10,301 bases of DNA from Haliea sp. (GCA_016704305.1 JADJAL010000057.1:1-10301), one strand, 5' to 3'; positions 1 through 6,760 are shown, numbered from the stretch's first letter. Numbers and translations are program-made. Notes: generated by a model from the sequence alone, not told the origin.

Positions 1-158
1 ATCGGCAACGCGACATCCTCATACGCACGATGCGCCATCGCTTCATCGAGAAACAGGTGACGTGGGGTGATGCGCATGACATCCAACACGGCCGTGTCCC
101 GCACGCCCTGCTCAACCAGCCGTTGCACCAAACGCTCCCGGGTCCGCTGGGAGGTCAT
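1..158 (-). CDS. pcm: Protein-L-isoaspartate O-methyltransferase, N-terminal part (cut by window edge)
   Basis: Pcm uses S-adenosylmethionine to methylate L-isoaspartyl residues in damaged proteins, starting their repair in the cytoplasm. Only the first 52 codons are present; the SAM-binding domain lies beyond the left edge. The visible part begins MTSQRTRERLVQRL and continues with TPRHLFLDEA and AHRAYEDVALP, which matches the well-conserved N-terminal region of proteobacterial Pcm. I chose the ATG at 158. It has no well-spaced Shine-Dalgarno sequence. In-frame GTG codons at 188 and slightly upstream would add residues ending in HGIG and would overlap the truD end. Some relatives carry a similar GIG-MTS sequence, so a longer form is possible. 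The gene follows truD directly, with 16 nt between the truD stop and this ATG. In many gammaproteobacteria surE sits in this place, with pcm followed by nlpD and rpoS. Identity is fairly sure; the start is not. Confidence 0.85.
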   Translation of the reverse strand, partial: MTSQRTRERLVQRLVEQGVRDTAVLDVMRITPRHLFLDEAMAHRAYEDVALP

Positions 159-174
159 CCCTATGCCGTGGAGG

Positions 175-1248
175 TCAATCCTGTTCACTACTGATACCAC
201 TCTCTATATATCCTTGTTGCTCTTTATTGCTTTCTTTGCAGTGCACGAACTCGGCCAGCAGCGCGGTGGCGTAACCGCCAGCACCCAGGGAAAACTCCAG
301 TTGCAGGGTGCCATCATCACAAAACTGCCAGCAAAAGTCATCCGCCATCAGGCGCGCTGAACGCCAGGCCAGCTCCAGCCCTGAGGCTTCCAGGAAATCA
401 CCTATGTCCCGGCAGTCAGCCGGGCAGTCCGGCTGCACGTCACTCGATCGCGGATCGCCACCCTTCTGCCCACGTCCCCATAGCGGCAATCCCGGATGTA
501 TATCGCCGCTGGCAGCGCGCCCGCGAATATCATCCGTCACCTCCTCGCAGCGAAAATGGCTGCGCGTACCCTGCAGCATACACATGTCACCCGGCACTAC
601 CTCGTTCCAGTCGCCCCGCTCTACCCGCTGCGCCAGCATACGATTGAATACATAGGCGCGCAGCGCGGAGAAATACAGGCTGCGCTTGTCGCGGGATATC
701 CGCCGCCCGTTGCGCATCCAGCGCTGCGCCTGTTCCAGTGTCGAACCATTGCGACCGAATCTCTGCTCGCCAAAATAATTGGGGGCACCCGACGTGCGCA
801 ATGCCTGCAAGCGCTGCTCCAGCGCGGCCTGCTCGCCGCTCAGTGCGCGCAGCACCAGGGTAAAGCGATTGGCGCGATGCACGCCGCGTCGCAACTTGCG
901 CGAGTGGCGACCGACGGCCAGCACCTTCACATCCCCATCCGCCTCCAGCGCCTGCCAGTCGGGCTCGACACGCCCGGCCATCCCCACACTGAACCACTGC
1001 TGCGTTACCGCGTTGCGGTCTTTCAACCCACTGTAACCAATATCGCGCGCCGGCACCGCGCTGAGCGCTGACACGCGCTGCAACAACTCCAGGCTGTTGA
1101 GCTGGCGCTTCTGCAGGTATAGAAAACAGTGCTCACCCTCGCCCGACAACTCAAAGCCCAGCTGCTCACTGACCTTGAAATCCTCGGGATGACAGCGAAT
1201 CAGGGCACTGCCGGGGAGCTGCTCCGACACCCGGGGCCACGACGGCAT
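175..1248 (-). CDS. truD: tRNA pseudouridine(13) synthase TruD
   Basis: TruD converts uridine 13 of tRNA-Glu to pseudouridine in the cytoplasm. The product is 357 aa, close to the 349 aa of E. coli TruD. The catalytic motif GYSGLKDRNAV carries the expected aspartate (D77). Other family signatures are HPEDFKVSEQLGF near residue 20, NYFGEQRFGR (157-166), the FNRMLAQR region near 201 and LGAGGYATALLAEF (322-334), which closes the catalytic fold. The TRUD insertion domain occupies the middle. The ATG at 1248 shares one base with the ispF stop (TGATG). A GTG at 1251 would add one residue and give a 4-nt overlap. No clear Shine-Dalgarno precedes either, so translation is probably coupled to ispF. 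About 22 residues follow the conserved end; they are polar and are encoded by unusually AT-rich DNA (181-240 is 22/60 G+C). Confidence 0.96.
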   Translation of the reverse strand: MPSWPRVSEQLPGSALIRCHPEDFKVSEQLGFELSGEGEHCFLYLQKRQLNSLELLQRVSALSAVPARDIGYSGLKDRNAVTQQWFSVGMAGRVEPDWQALEADGDVKVLAVGRHSRKLRRGVHRANRFTLVLRALSGEQAALEQRLQALRTSGAPNYFGEQRFGRNGSTLEQAQRWMRNGRRISRDKRSLYFSALRAYVFNRMLAQRVERGDWNEVVPGDMCMLQGTRSHFRCEEVTDDIRGRAASGDIHPGLPLWGRGQKGGDPRSSDVQPDCPADCRDIGDFLEASGLELAWRSARLMADDFCWQFCDDGTLQLEFSLGAGGYATALLAEFVHCKESNKEQQGYIESGISSEQD

Positions 1249-1727
1249 CACCGGTGTGCGGTCTGCAGCAGCACCACCGCGTGGACGGCGATACCCTCCC
1301 GACGACCCGTAAAACCCAGCGTCTCGGTGGTAGTGGCTTTCACATTCACCTGCGCCACCGTCACGGCTAGATCGGCAGCCAGATTGTCGCGCATCGCGCT
1401 GATGTACGGCGCCATGCGCGGCGCCTGGGCAACCACGGTGGCATCCAGATTACCCAGCACCCAGCCAGCGCCATGCATCAGGTCCACCACTCGGCGCAAT
1501 AACAGGCGGCTGTCGATGCCGGCATTGGCCGGATCGGTATCCGGAAAATGCCGCCCGATATCTCCTTCACCGAGCGCGCCCAACAGTGCATCGCACACCG
1601 CGTGAATCAACACGTCACCGTCGGAGTGGGCTACGAGGCCGTGCTCGTGAGGAATGGTCACACCGCCTAGAACGAGTGCGTGGCCCGGCCCGAAGCGGTG
1701 TACATCGTACCCATGCCCTATGCGCAT
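1248..1727 (-). CDS. ispF: 2-C-methyl-D-erythritol 2,4-cyclodiphosphate synthase
   Basis: IspF cyclises 4-diphosphocytidyl-2-C-methylerythritol 2-phosphate to MEcPP with release of CMP, a step of the MEP isoprenoid pathway in the cytoplasm. The 159 aa length equals that of E. coli IspF. The N-terminus MRIGHGYDVH holds the zinc ligands D8 and H10, and AHSDGDVLIHA (33-43) supplies H42. GDIGRHFPDTDP (55-66) and the VNVKATTTETLGFTGRREGI signature near the C-terminus are intact; the latter forms the CDP-binding and trimer-interface region. The ATG lies 10 nt inside the end of ispD, and the stop overlaps the truD start, so the three genes are probably translated in a coupled way. IspD and IspF are separate proteins here, not the bifunctional IspDF seen in some alpha- and epsilonproteobacteria. 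Confidence 0.98.
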   Translation of the reverse strand: MRIGHGYDVHRFGPGHALVLGGVTIPHEHGLVAHSDGDVLIHAVCDALLGALGEGDIGRHFPDTDPANAGIDSRLLLRRVVDLMHGAGWVLGNLDATVVAQAPRMAPYISAMRDNLAADLAVTVAQVNVKATTTETLGFTGRREGIAVHAVVLLQTAHR

Positions 1728-2455
1728 TGGGGGCGGCTCCCGGCCGCCTGCAGATACCAGTCCGCCAGCGGCAGGTCGGCGGGCACGGTCACCTTGAGGT
1801 TGCCCGGTGGCCCCACGATCAGTTGCACCGGATGCCCCGCCAGTTCCATCGCCGAGGCTTCGTCGGTCACGACCAGCCCCTGCTCCTGCGCTGTGCGCAG
1901 CGCGTTGCGCAACTCATCGAGACGAAACATTTGCGGCGTCTGCGCCCGCCACAGCGTCGCCCGATCCAGCGTGCGCACCACGCGCGCGTCCTGTGATGCT
2001 TGCTTGACTGTATCCACGATAGGCTCGGCGAGTATCCCGCCGGTATTGGCCGCGACGACTGCGTCAATCAGCCGCGCGATGTCGCTGGGTTGCAGGCAGG
2101 GTCGCGCCGCATCATGCACCAGCACCCAGTCATGCGGCGCTGCCAGCGCGTACAACGCGTCCAGCCCAGCCAGCACGGAGCCAGAACGCGCCTCTGCGCC
2201 CACGACGGTGTGCACGCGCGCATCCTGAAAAACAGGAAACTGGACGGCGCGCGTGTCCTCGGGATGCAGGGCGACTACGATGCCGGCGATCTGCCCGCAG
2301 GACAGCAACGCACGCAGGCTGTGCTCGAGCAAGGTTGCACCGGCAACCTGCAGGTATTGTTTCGGAAGATCTGCCGCCATGCGACTGCCCGTACCGGCAG
2401 CGGGCAGCACGGCCCAACATCGGGGTGCGCACGAACTCTGCGCCGCCGCGCTCAT
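1718..2455 (-). CDS. ispD: 2-C-methyl-D-erythritol 4-phosphate cytidylyltransferase
   Basis: IspD joins CTP and MEP to give CDP-methylerythritol and pyrophosphate, the third step of the MEP pathway. The 245 aa protein shows the nucleotidyltransferase signature VLPAAGTGSRM...LPKQY (17-34), with R25 and K32 matching the E. coli catalytic R20 and K27. VHDAARP (113-119) gives the metal-binding D115. LDRATLWRAQTPQMF (163-177), VTDEASAMEL (196-205) and NLKVT (219-223, K221) are further conserved elements. The first 12 residues or so precede the conserved fold. The ATG overlaps the ftsB stop by 4 nt (ATGA), and the TAG stop falls inside ispF, giving a 10-nt overlap. Its CTP substrate is made by pyrG in the same gene series. 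Confidence 0.98.
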   Translation of the reverse strand: MSAAAQSSCAPRCWAVLPAAGTGSRMAADLPKQYLQVAGATLLEHSLRALLSCGQIAGIVVALHPEDTRAVQFPVFQDARVHTVVGAEARSGSVLAGLDALYALAAPHDWVLVHDAARPCLQPSDIARLIDAVVAANTGGILAEPIVDTVKQASQDARVVRTLDRATLWRAQTPQMFRLDELRNALRTAQEQGLVVTDEASAMELAGHPVQLIVGPPGNLKVTVPADLPLADWYLQAAGSRPQCA

Positions 2456-2787
2456 GGCGGGCCTGCCGGCGCTACTTCTTTTGCGGGGTCGGTAGCCGGA
2501 TTAGTCGCAGCCTCAGGCGTATCCACTATCTGGTAGAAGGTTTCACCCTCGCGCACCAGCCCCAATTGCTCGCGCGCGCGTTGCTCCACGCCTTTGTTGC
2601 CGGTCTGGAGTTCCAGCACTTCGCGCTCCAGCACGGCGTTGCGCGCCTGCAACTCGGCATTGATGCGAGTCTGCTCCTCGACCTGCAGTTCCAGTCGATG
2701 CTGCTCGGCGAAACTGCCCTCGGCAAACCACAGTCGATACTGCAGCAGCCCGAGCAGCAGTACCAATATGGATAACAGCCAGCGCAA
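2452..2787 (-). CDS. ftsB: Cell division protein FtsB (TTG start)
   Basis: FtsB is a small bitopic inner-membrane protein of the divisome that links FtsL and FtsQ. The predicted 111 aa protein has the family layout: a short cytoplasmic start (MRW), one membrane helix at about 3-17 followed by LQYRLWF, a heptad-like periplasmic coiled coil at about 28-64, and the conserved VEQRAREQLGLVREGETFYQ (67-86). E. coli FtsB is 103 aa. A proline/alanine-rich tail of about 24 residues follows. I chose the TTG at 2787 because AAGGG lies 6 nt upstream and because the frame has no ATG or GTG between the eno stop and the membrane helix. The open frame continues upstream into eno, but that part is antisense-like filler unlike FtsB. 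The gap to the eno stop is 10 nt, and the end overlaps ispD by 4 nt. The eno-ftsB-ispD order is common in gammaproteobacteria. Confidence 0.93.
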   Translation of the reverse strand: MRWLLSILVLLLGLLQYRLWFAEGSFAEQHRLELQVEEQTRINAELQARNAVLEREVLELQTGNKGVEQRAREQLGLVREGETFYQIVDTPEAATNPATDPAKEVAPAGPP

Positions 2788-2789
2788 GG

Positions 2790-2801
2790 TCAGCCCTTCA
2801 T
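2790..2801 (-). other. Three-codon mini-ORF between eno and ftsB
   Basis: The minus strand reads ATG AAG GGC TGA here. The ATG overlaps the eno stop as ATGA, and the TGA ends two bases before the ftsB TTG. A ribosome finishing eno could restart here and terminate next to the ftsB start. This is visible in the sequence, but any coupling role is inference. The ATG may equally be a by-product of the overlapping stop codon and Shine-Dalgarno. Confidence 0.3.
2794..2798 (-). promoter_or_regulatory. Ribosome binding site that decides the ftsB start
   Basis: On the minus strand AAGGG is followed by a 6-nt spacer (CTGACC) and then TTG. It begins at the last base of the eno stop codon. This is the best Shine-Dalgarno match near the junction and is the main reason for placing the ftsB start at the TTG at 2787. 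Confidence 0.65.
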
Positions 2802-4087
2802 CGGCGGGTGAATTCCGCCAGCCCACGGTAAGGCGCACGACCGGCCAGTTCCGCTTCGATGCGCAGCAGCCGATTGTATTTGGCCACGCGGTCCGAGCGG
2901 CACAGCGAACCCGTTTTGATCTGGCCGGCGGATGTCGCAACCGCCAGGTCGGCAATGGTGGTGTCCTCGGTTTCACCACTGCGGTGGGAAATAACAGCGG
3001 TATAGCCCGCCGCCTTCGCCATCGCGATCGCGTCGAGTGTTTCAGACAGGCTGCCGATCTGGTTGAACTTGATCAGGATGGAGTTGGCCACGCCCTTCTC
3101 AATGCCCTCCTTGAGAATGCGAGTGTTGGTGACGAACAGGTCGTCGCCCACCAGTTGCACCTTGTCACCGATCTTGTCGGTCAGCAGTTTCCAGCCGGCC
3201 CAGTCGGATTCGTCCAGCCCGTCCTCGATGGAAATGATCGGGTGGCTGGCAGCGAGATCCGCCAGATAGTCGGTAAACGCGTCGCTGCTGAACTGCTTGC
3301 CCTCGCCGGCCAGGTCGTACAGTCCGTCGCGGTAAAACTCGGAGGCCGCGCAATCCAGCGCCAGCGTAATATCCTTGCCGAGTGTGTAACCCGCCTTGCC
3401 CACGGCTTCGGCAATCACATCCAGAGCAGCCTCGTTGGACGGCAGGTTGGGCGCGAAACCGCCCTCGTCACCGACGGCGGTATTCAATCCCCGCGCGGAC
3501 AAAACCTTCTTTAGCTGGTGGAAAATTTCCGCGCCGGCGCGCAGGCCTTCGGCAAAACTCGGCGCGCCCACCGGCTGCACCATGAACTCCTGGATATCGA
3601 CATTGTTGTCCGCGTGCTCACCGCCATTGAGGATGTTCATCATCGGCACCGGCATCGTGAAGCCCGTGCTGCCATTGATATCGGCGATGTGCTGGTACAG
3701 CGGCACTTTACGCGACAGTGCCGCCGCCTTGGCGGCCGCCAGCGATACTGCGAGAATCGCGTTGGCGCCAAACTTCGCCTTGTTGTCGGTGCCGTCCGCT
3801 TCGATCATCGCGGCATCCAGTTCACGCTGCCTGGTTGCATCGCGCCCCAGCAGCAGCGTGCGCAGCTCAGTGTTCACATGCCCGACCGCTTTGAGTACGC
3901 CCTTGCCCAGATAGCGCTTCGCGTCGCCATCGCGCAGTTCCAGTGCCTCGCGCGAACCGGTGGACGCGCCCGAGGGCGCGCAGGCGCTACCCACTTCGCC
4001 GGTTTTCAGGGTTACCTCGGCCATCACCGTGGGATTACCCCGCGAATCCATGACCTCAAAGGCCTGTATGTTTGTAATCGATGTCAT
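2798..4087 (-). CDS. eno: Enolase (phosphopyruvate hydratase)
   Basis: Enolase interconverts 2-phosphoglycerate and phosphoenolpyruvate in glycolysis and gluconeogenesis. In many bacteria it is also a component of the RNA degradosome. The 429 aa protein is of normal length. GNPTV (18-22) and SGASTGSREALELRDGD (39-55, including the mobile loop) are intact. The acid residue E208 lies in AVGDEGGFAPN, and the magnesium ligands are D245, E288 (ISIEDGL) and D315 (VGDDLFVT). The signature ILIKFNQIGSLSET starts near 338 and supplies the catalytic K340. SHRSGETED (367-375) binds the substrate phosphate. The ATG at 4087 has GGAG 9 nt upstream; a TTG three codons further up is less likely. The gap to kdsA is 20 nt. 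Its product phosphoenolpyruvate is a KdsA substrate. Confidence 0.99.
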   Translation of the reverse strand: MTSITNIQAFEVMDSRGNPTVMAEVTLKTGEVGSACAPSGASTGSREALELRDGDAKRYLGKGVLKAVGHVNTELRTLLLGRDATRQRELDAAMIEADGTDNKAKFGANAILAVSLAAAKAAALSRKVPLYQHIADINGSTGFTMPVPMMNILNGGEHADNNVDIQEFMVQPVGAPSFAEGLRAGAEIFHQLKKVLSARGLNTAVGDEGGFAPNLPSNEAALDVIAEAVGKAGYTLGKDITLALDCAASEFYRDGLYDLAGEGKQFSSDAFTDYLADLAASHPIISIEDGLDESDWAGWKLLTDKIGDKVQLVGDDLFVTNTRILKEGIEKGVANSILIKFNQIGSLSETLDAIAMAKAAGYTAVISHRSGETEDTTIADLAVATSAGQIKTGSLCRSDRVAKYNRLLRIEAELAGRAPYRGLAEFTRR

Positions 4088-4107
4088 GCGGTCCAACTCC
4101 GTTGTTG

Positions 4108-4959
4108 CTAGGGAATGTGCAGTGGGGGCAATGATTTCACCAGGTCATCGACCGCCTTCACCTGTTGTAAAAAGGGTTCCAGTTGCTTAAGCGGCAGTGC
4201 GCTGGGGCCATCACACAGCGCCTTGTCCGGGTCCGGGTGCGCCTCCAGGAACAGACCCGCCAGCCCCAGCGCCATGCCGGAACGCGCCAGTTCCACCACC
4301 TGCGAGCGCCGACCGCCGGATGCGGCACCGCCGCTGTCGCGACACTGCAATGCGTGCGTCACGTCAAAGATCAGCGGCACGTTGTTGCAGGTGCGTTTCA
4401 TTACGCCGAAACCCAGCATGTCCACCACCAGGTTGTCGTAGCCGAACTGGCTGCCGCGCTCGCACAACATCACGCGGGTGTTGCCGCATTCGGCAAACTT
4501 CTCGACGATATTCGCCATCTGCGAGGGGCTGAGGAACTGTGGCTTCTTGATATTGATCGCCGCGCCGGTCGCCGCCATCGCCGCCACCAGGTCGGTCTGG
4601 CGTGCCAGGAACGCGGGCAGCTGGATGATGTCGCATATCTCGGCGGCGGGCGCGGCCTGCTCCGGCGTGTGCACGTCGGTGATGACCGGCACGCCAAACT
4701 TCGCTTTCACCTCGGCCAGTATCGTCAGGCCCTCGTCGAGACCTGGGCCGCGAAAAGAATGTATCGAGGAGCGATTGGCCTTGTCGTAGGACGCTTTGAA
4801 GACGTACGGGATGCCCAGCCGTGCGCATACCTCGACATAGTGCTCGGCCACCCGCAGCGCGAAGTCGCGACTCTCCAGCACGTTGACGCCACCGAGCAGC
4901 ACGAAGGGTGCATTGTTGTCGATGCGCAGTGTTCCAACCGAGACGGCCTGGTCACTCAT
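4108..4959 (-). CDS. kdsA: 3-deoxy-8-phosphooctulonate synthase (KDO-8-P synthase)
   Basis: KdsA condenses phosphoenolpyruvate with arabinose 5-phosphate to form KDO-8-phosphate, the precursor of the KDO sugar in LPS. The 283 aa product matches the usual length (284 in E. coli). Conserved blocks are GGVNVLESRDFA (23-34), IPYVFKASYDKANRSS, FRGPGLDEG, VITDVHTPEQA, QLPAFLARQTDLV, NIKKPQFLSP, DVTHALQCRD, GAASGGRR and GLFLEAHPDPDKALCDGPSALPL. Residue 26 is asparagine, as in E. coli, where metal-dependent enzymes have cysteine, so this should be the metal-independent class. I chose the ATG at 4959, which has ATGGA about 8 nt upstream; the ATG at 4965 is too close to it. The longer open frame upstream runs inside pyrG and is not conserved. 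The gap from the pyrG stop is 20 nt. Confidence 0.98.
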   Translation of the reverse strand: MSDQAVSVGTLRIDNNAPFVLLGGVNVLESRDFALRVAEHYVEVCARLGIPYVFKASYDKANRSSIHSFRGPGLDEGLTILAEVKAKFGVPVITDVHTPEQAAPAAEICDIIQLPAFLARQTDLVAAMAATGAAINIKKPQFLSPSQMANIVEKFAECGNTRVMLCERGSQFGYDNLVVDMLGFGVMKRTCNNVPLIFDVTHALQCRDSGGAASGGRRSQVVELARSGMALGLAGLFLEAHPDPDKALCDGPSALPLKQLEPFLQQVKAVDDLVKSLPPLHIP

Positions 4960-4979
4960 ACTCATTGTCCATTTATTTG

Positions 4980-6632
4980 TCAGTTTGCTCGTTTGCCGGC
5001 CTGGTCCCGGGCATGGGCAATCGCTGCCTGGATATAACTGATGAACAACGGGTGCCCGCCGCGCGGCCGCGAGGTGAATTCCGGGTGAAACTGGCAGGCG
5101 ACAAACCACGGGTGCGCAGGCAGTTCGATCATCTCCACCAGCGAGTGGTCCGCGGACCAGCCGCCGATACGCACGCCTGCCTGCTGCAGTTGTCCAATGA
5201 AGTTGTTGTTGATCTCATAACGGTGGCGATGGCGCTCAAAAATCACGTCCTTGCCGTAGATCTCGCGCACCAGGCTGCCCGGCTCCAGATGACAGGGCTG
5301 CGCACCCAGGCGCATGGTGCCGCCCTTGTCGGAGGTCTCATTGCGCAGCTCGGAACTGCCGTCCGCGTTCATCCACTCGGTAATCAGCGCCACGATGGGG
5401 TATGGCGTATTCGGGTTCATCTCGGTGGAATCGGCGCCCGCAAGGCCGCAGACATTGCGCGCGTACTCCACCAGAGCAACGTGCATGCCGAGGCAGATGC
5501 CGAGGAAGGGGATATTGTTCTCCCGCGCGTAGCGCACGGCGGTAATCTTGCCCTCCACGCCGCGATCACCGAAGCCGCCGGGCACCAGGATGGCGTCCAT
5601 GCCGACCAGCGCCGCCGTGCCGTGGCGCTCGATATCCTCGGCGTCGATGTATTCGATCTGCACATTCGTCAGGGTTTGCAGGCCGGCGTGGTTGAGCGCT
5701 TCATTGAGGGATTTGTAGGCGTCCTGCAGATCGACGTACTTGCCGACCATGGCCACGCGCACCTCGCCACTGCAGGCGGTGAACTCGCGCTCGATGACGT
5801 CGTCCCAATCGGACAGGTCCGCCTCTTTTTTACAGTCGATGCCGAAGCGCTCCACGACAAATTTGTCGAGGCCGAAATCGCGCAGCATCCCGGGTATCCG
5901 ATAAATAGAATCGACATCCAGCAGCGGGATGACGGCGCGCTCTTCCACGTTGGTGAACAGTGAAATTTTCTTGCGCGCGCTCTCGTCGATATCCACTGAA
6001 CAACGGCACAGCAGGATATCCGGCTGCAGGCCGATGGAGCGCAACTCCTTGACCGAGTGCTGGGTGGGCTTGGTCTTGATCTCGCCGGCGGTGGCGATGT
6101 ACGGCACCAGCGTGAGGTGCATCAGCAGCGCACGGTTCGGACCCATCTCCAGCTTGAGTTGCCGCGCCGCCTCAAGAAAAGGCAGGCCCTCGATGTCGCC
6201 GACCGTGCCGCCGATTTCGACCACCGCCACATCGGCATCGCCGGCACCGAGCACCACGCGGCGCTTGATTTCATCGGTGATATGCGGGATGACCTGCACC
6301 GTGCCGCCAAGGTAATCGCCGCGCCGCTCCTTGCGCAGCACCGCGTTATACACCCTGCCGGTGGTGAAGTTGTTGGTGCGCTTCATCACGGTGTGCGTGA
6401 AGCGCTCGTAATGGCCCAGATCCAGGTCTGTCTCCGCGCCGTCCTCGGTGACAAATACCTCGCCGTGCTGGAACGGGCTCATCGTGCCGGGATCGACGTT
6501 GATGTAGGGATCGAGCTTTAGCAGCGTGACCTTGATGCCCCGGGCTTCCAGCACCGCCGCCATCGAAGCCGCCGCGATTCCTTTCCCAAGAGATGAAACC
6601 ACCCCACCTGTGACGAAAATATAACGCGTCAT
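4980..6632 (-). CDS. pyrG: CTP synthase (glutamine-hydrolysing)
   Basis: PyrG aminates UTP to CTP using ATP and glutamine-derived ammonia, the last step of pyrimidine nucleotide synthesis. The 550 aa protein compares with 545 aa in E. coli. The N-terminal synthetase domain (about 1-267) opens with YIFVTGGVVSSLGKGI (ATP-binding loop) and contains KLDPYINVDPGTMSPFQHGEVF, D71 and E139 (VVEIGGTVGDIE), which match the magnesium ligands. The class I glutamine amidotransferase domain (about 292-540) has VPGGFGDRG (350-358), the nucleophile C380 in FLGICLGMH, and the H516/E518 pair in QFHPEF. The ATG at 6632 has only a weak AGG six bases upstream, which falls inside a possible hairpin. A 128-nt gap separates it from tilS, so this may head a new transcript running through kdsA and eno to pcm. 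Confidence 0.99.
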   Translation of the reverse strand: MTRYIFVTGGVVSSLGKGIAAASMAAVLEARGIKVTLLKLDPYINVDPGTMSPFQHGEVFVTEDGAETDLDLGHYERFTHTVMKRTNNFTTGRVYNAVLRKERRGDYLGGTVQVIPHITDEIKRRVVLGAGDADVAVVEIGGTVGDIEGLPFLEAARQLKLEMGPNRALLMHLTLVPYIATAGEIKTKPTQHSVKELRSIGLQPDILLCRCSVDIDESARKKISLFTNVEERAVIPLLDVDSIYRIPGMLRDFGLDKFVVERFGIDCKKEADLSDWDDVIEREFTACSGEVRVAMVGKYVDLQDAYKSLNEALNHAGLQTLTNVQIEYIDAEDIERHGTAALVGMDAILVPGGFGDRGVEGKITAVRYARENNIPFLGICLGMHVALVEYARNVCGLAGADSTEMNPNTPYPIVALITEWMNADGSSELRNETSDKGGTMRLGAQPCHLEPGSLVREIYGKDVIFERHRHRYEINNNFIGQLQQAGVRIGGWSADHSLVEMIELPAHPWFVACQFHPEFTSRPRGGHPLFISYIQAAIAHARDQAGKRAN

Positions 6633-6638
6633 GATTAG

Positions 6639-6660
6639 CCTATATATGCTGTATATCAGG
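6639..6660 (-). other. AU-rich hairpin overlapping the pyrG Shine-Dalgarno
   Basis: In the transcript sense the arms are CCT-g-ATATA and TATAT-AGG around the loop CAGCA. That is eight base pairs with one bulged base and a 5-nt loop. The 3' arm ends in AGG, the only Shine-Dalgarno-like sequence before the pyrG ATG six bases downstream. The structure is visible in the sequence. It is AU-rich and weak, and a regulatory role is inference. Confidence 0.35.
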
Positions 6661-6720
6661 GCATGCAGACCCGGGCATCCGGCACTCTCGGGGAGTTTTA
6701 TCTACCGGCGCAGGTTCTGC

Positions 6721-6743
6721 AAAAGATGGGCAGTCAGGCTACC
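6721..6743 (-). terminator. Weak terminator-like hairpin after tilS
   Basis: Downstream of the tilS stop the minus strand reads GGTAG, loop CCTGA, CTGCC, then CATC and TTTT. The stem is five pairs including one G-U, and the T run is short and offset from the stem. It could attenuate transcription between tilS and pyrG but is below the strength of a typical intrinsic terminator. Confidence 0.2.
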
Positions 6744-6760
6744 AGAAAGGCCGGGACAGC

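Larger units (their letters stand above)
6633..6760 (-). promoter_or_regulatory. tilS-pyrG intergenic region, possible pyrG promoter/leader
   Basis: This is the largest gap in the minus-strand gene series and the likeliest place for an internal promoter. No strong sigma-70 pair is visible. The best candidate on the minus strand is TTGCAG followed, after 16 nt, by TAAAAC, which is a poor match. TATA-rich sequence nearer the start codon would give an almost leaderless transcript. The last 28 nt contain a small hairpin, listed separately. Calling this a promoter is inferred mainly from spacing. Confidence 0.3.

Noticed and set aside
67..360. Plus-strand open frame with a hydrophobic stretch opposite the truD/pcm junction
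   Set aside because: The hydrophobic run is a by-product of the AT-rich truD tail read antisense, and there is no ribosome site or family match.
2788..2979. Upstream extension of the ftsB frame into eno
   Set aside because: The extra residues are unlike FtsB, lie wholly inside eno in another frame, and ignore the good ribosome binding site before the TTG.
2594..3514. Plus-strand open frame (306 codons) opposite eno and ftsB
   Set aside because: It is antisense to eno and ftsB with low-complexity, family-less protein sequence.
4960..5109. Upstream extension of the kdsA frame into pyrG
   Set aside because: KdsA has its normal length from the ATG at 4959, and the added residues are pyrG read in another frame.
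4908..5963. Long plus-strand open frame (351 codons) opposite pyrG and the kdsA start
   Set aside because: It lies antisense to the unmistakable pyrG gene, resembles no family, and is explained by codon bias of GC-rich genes leaving the opposite strand open.
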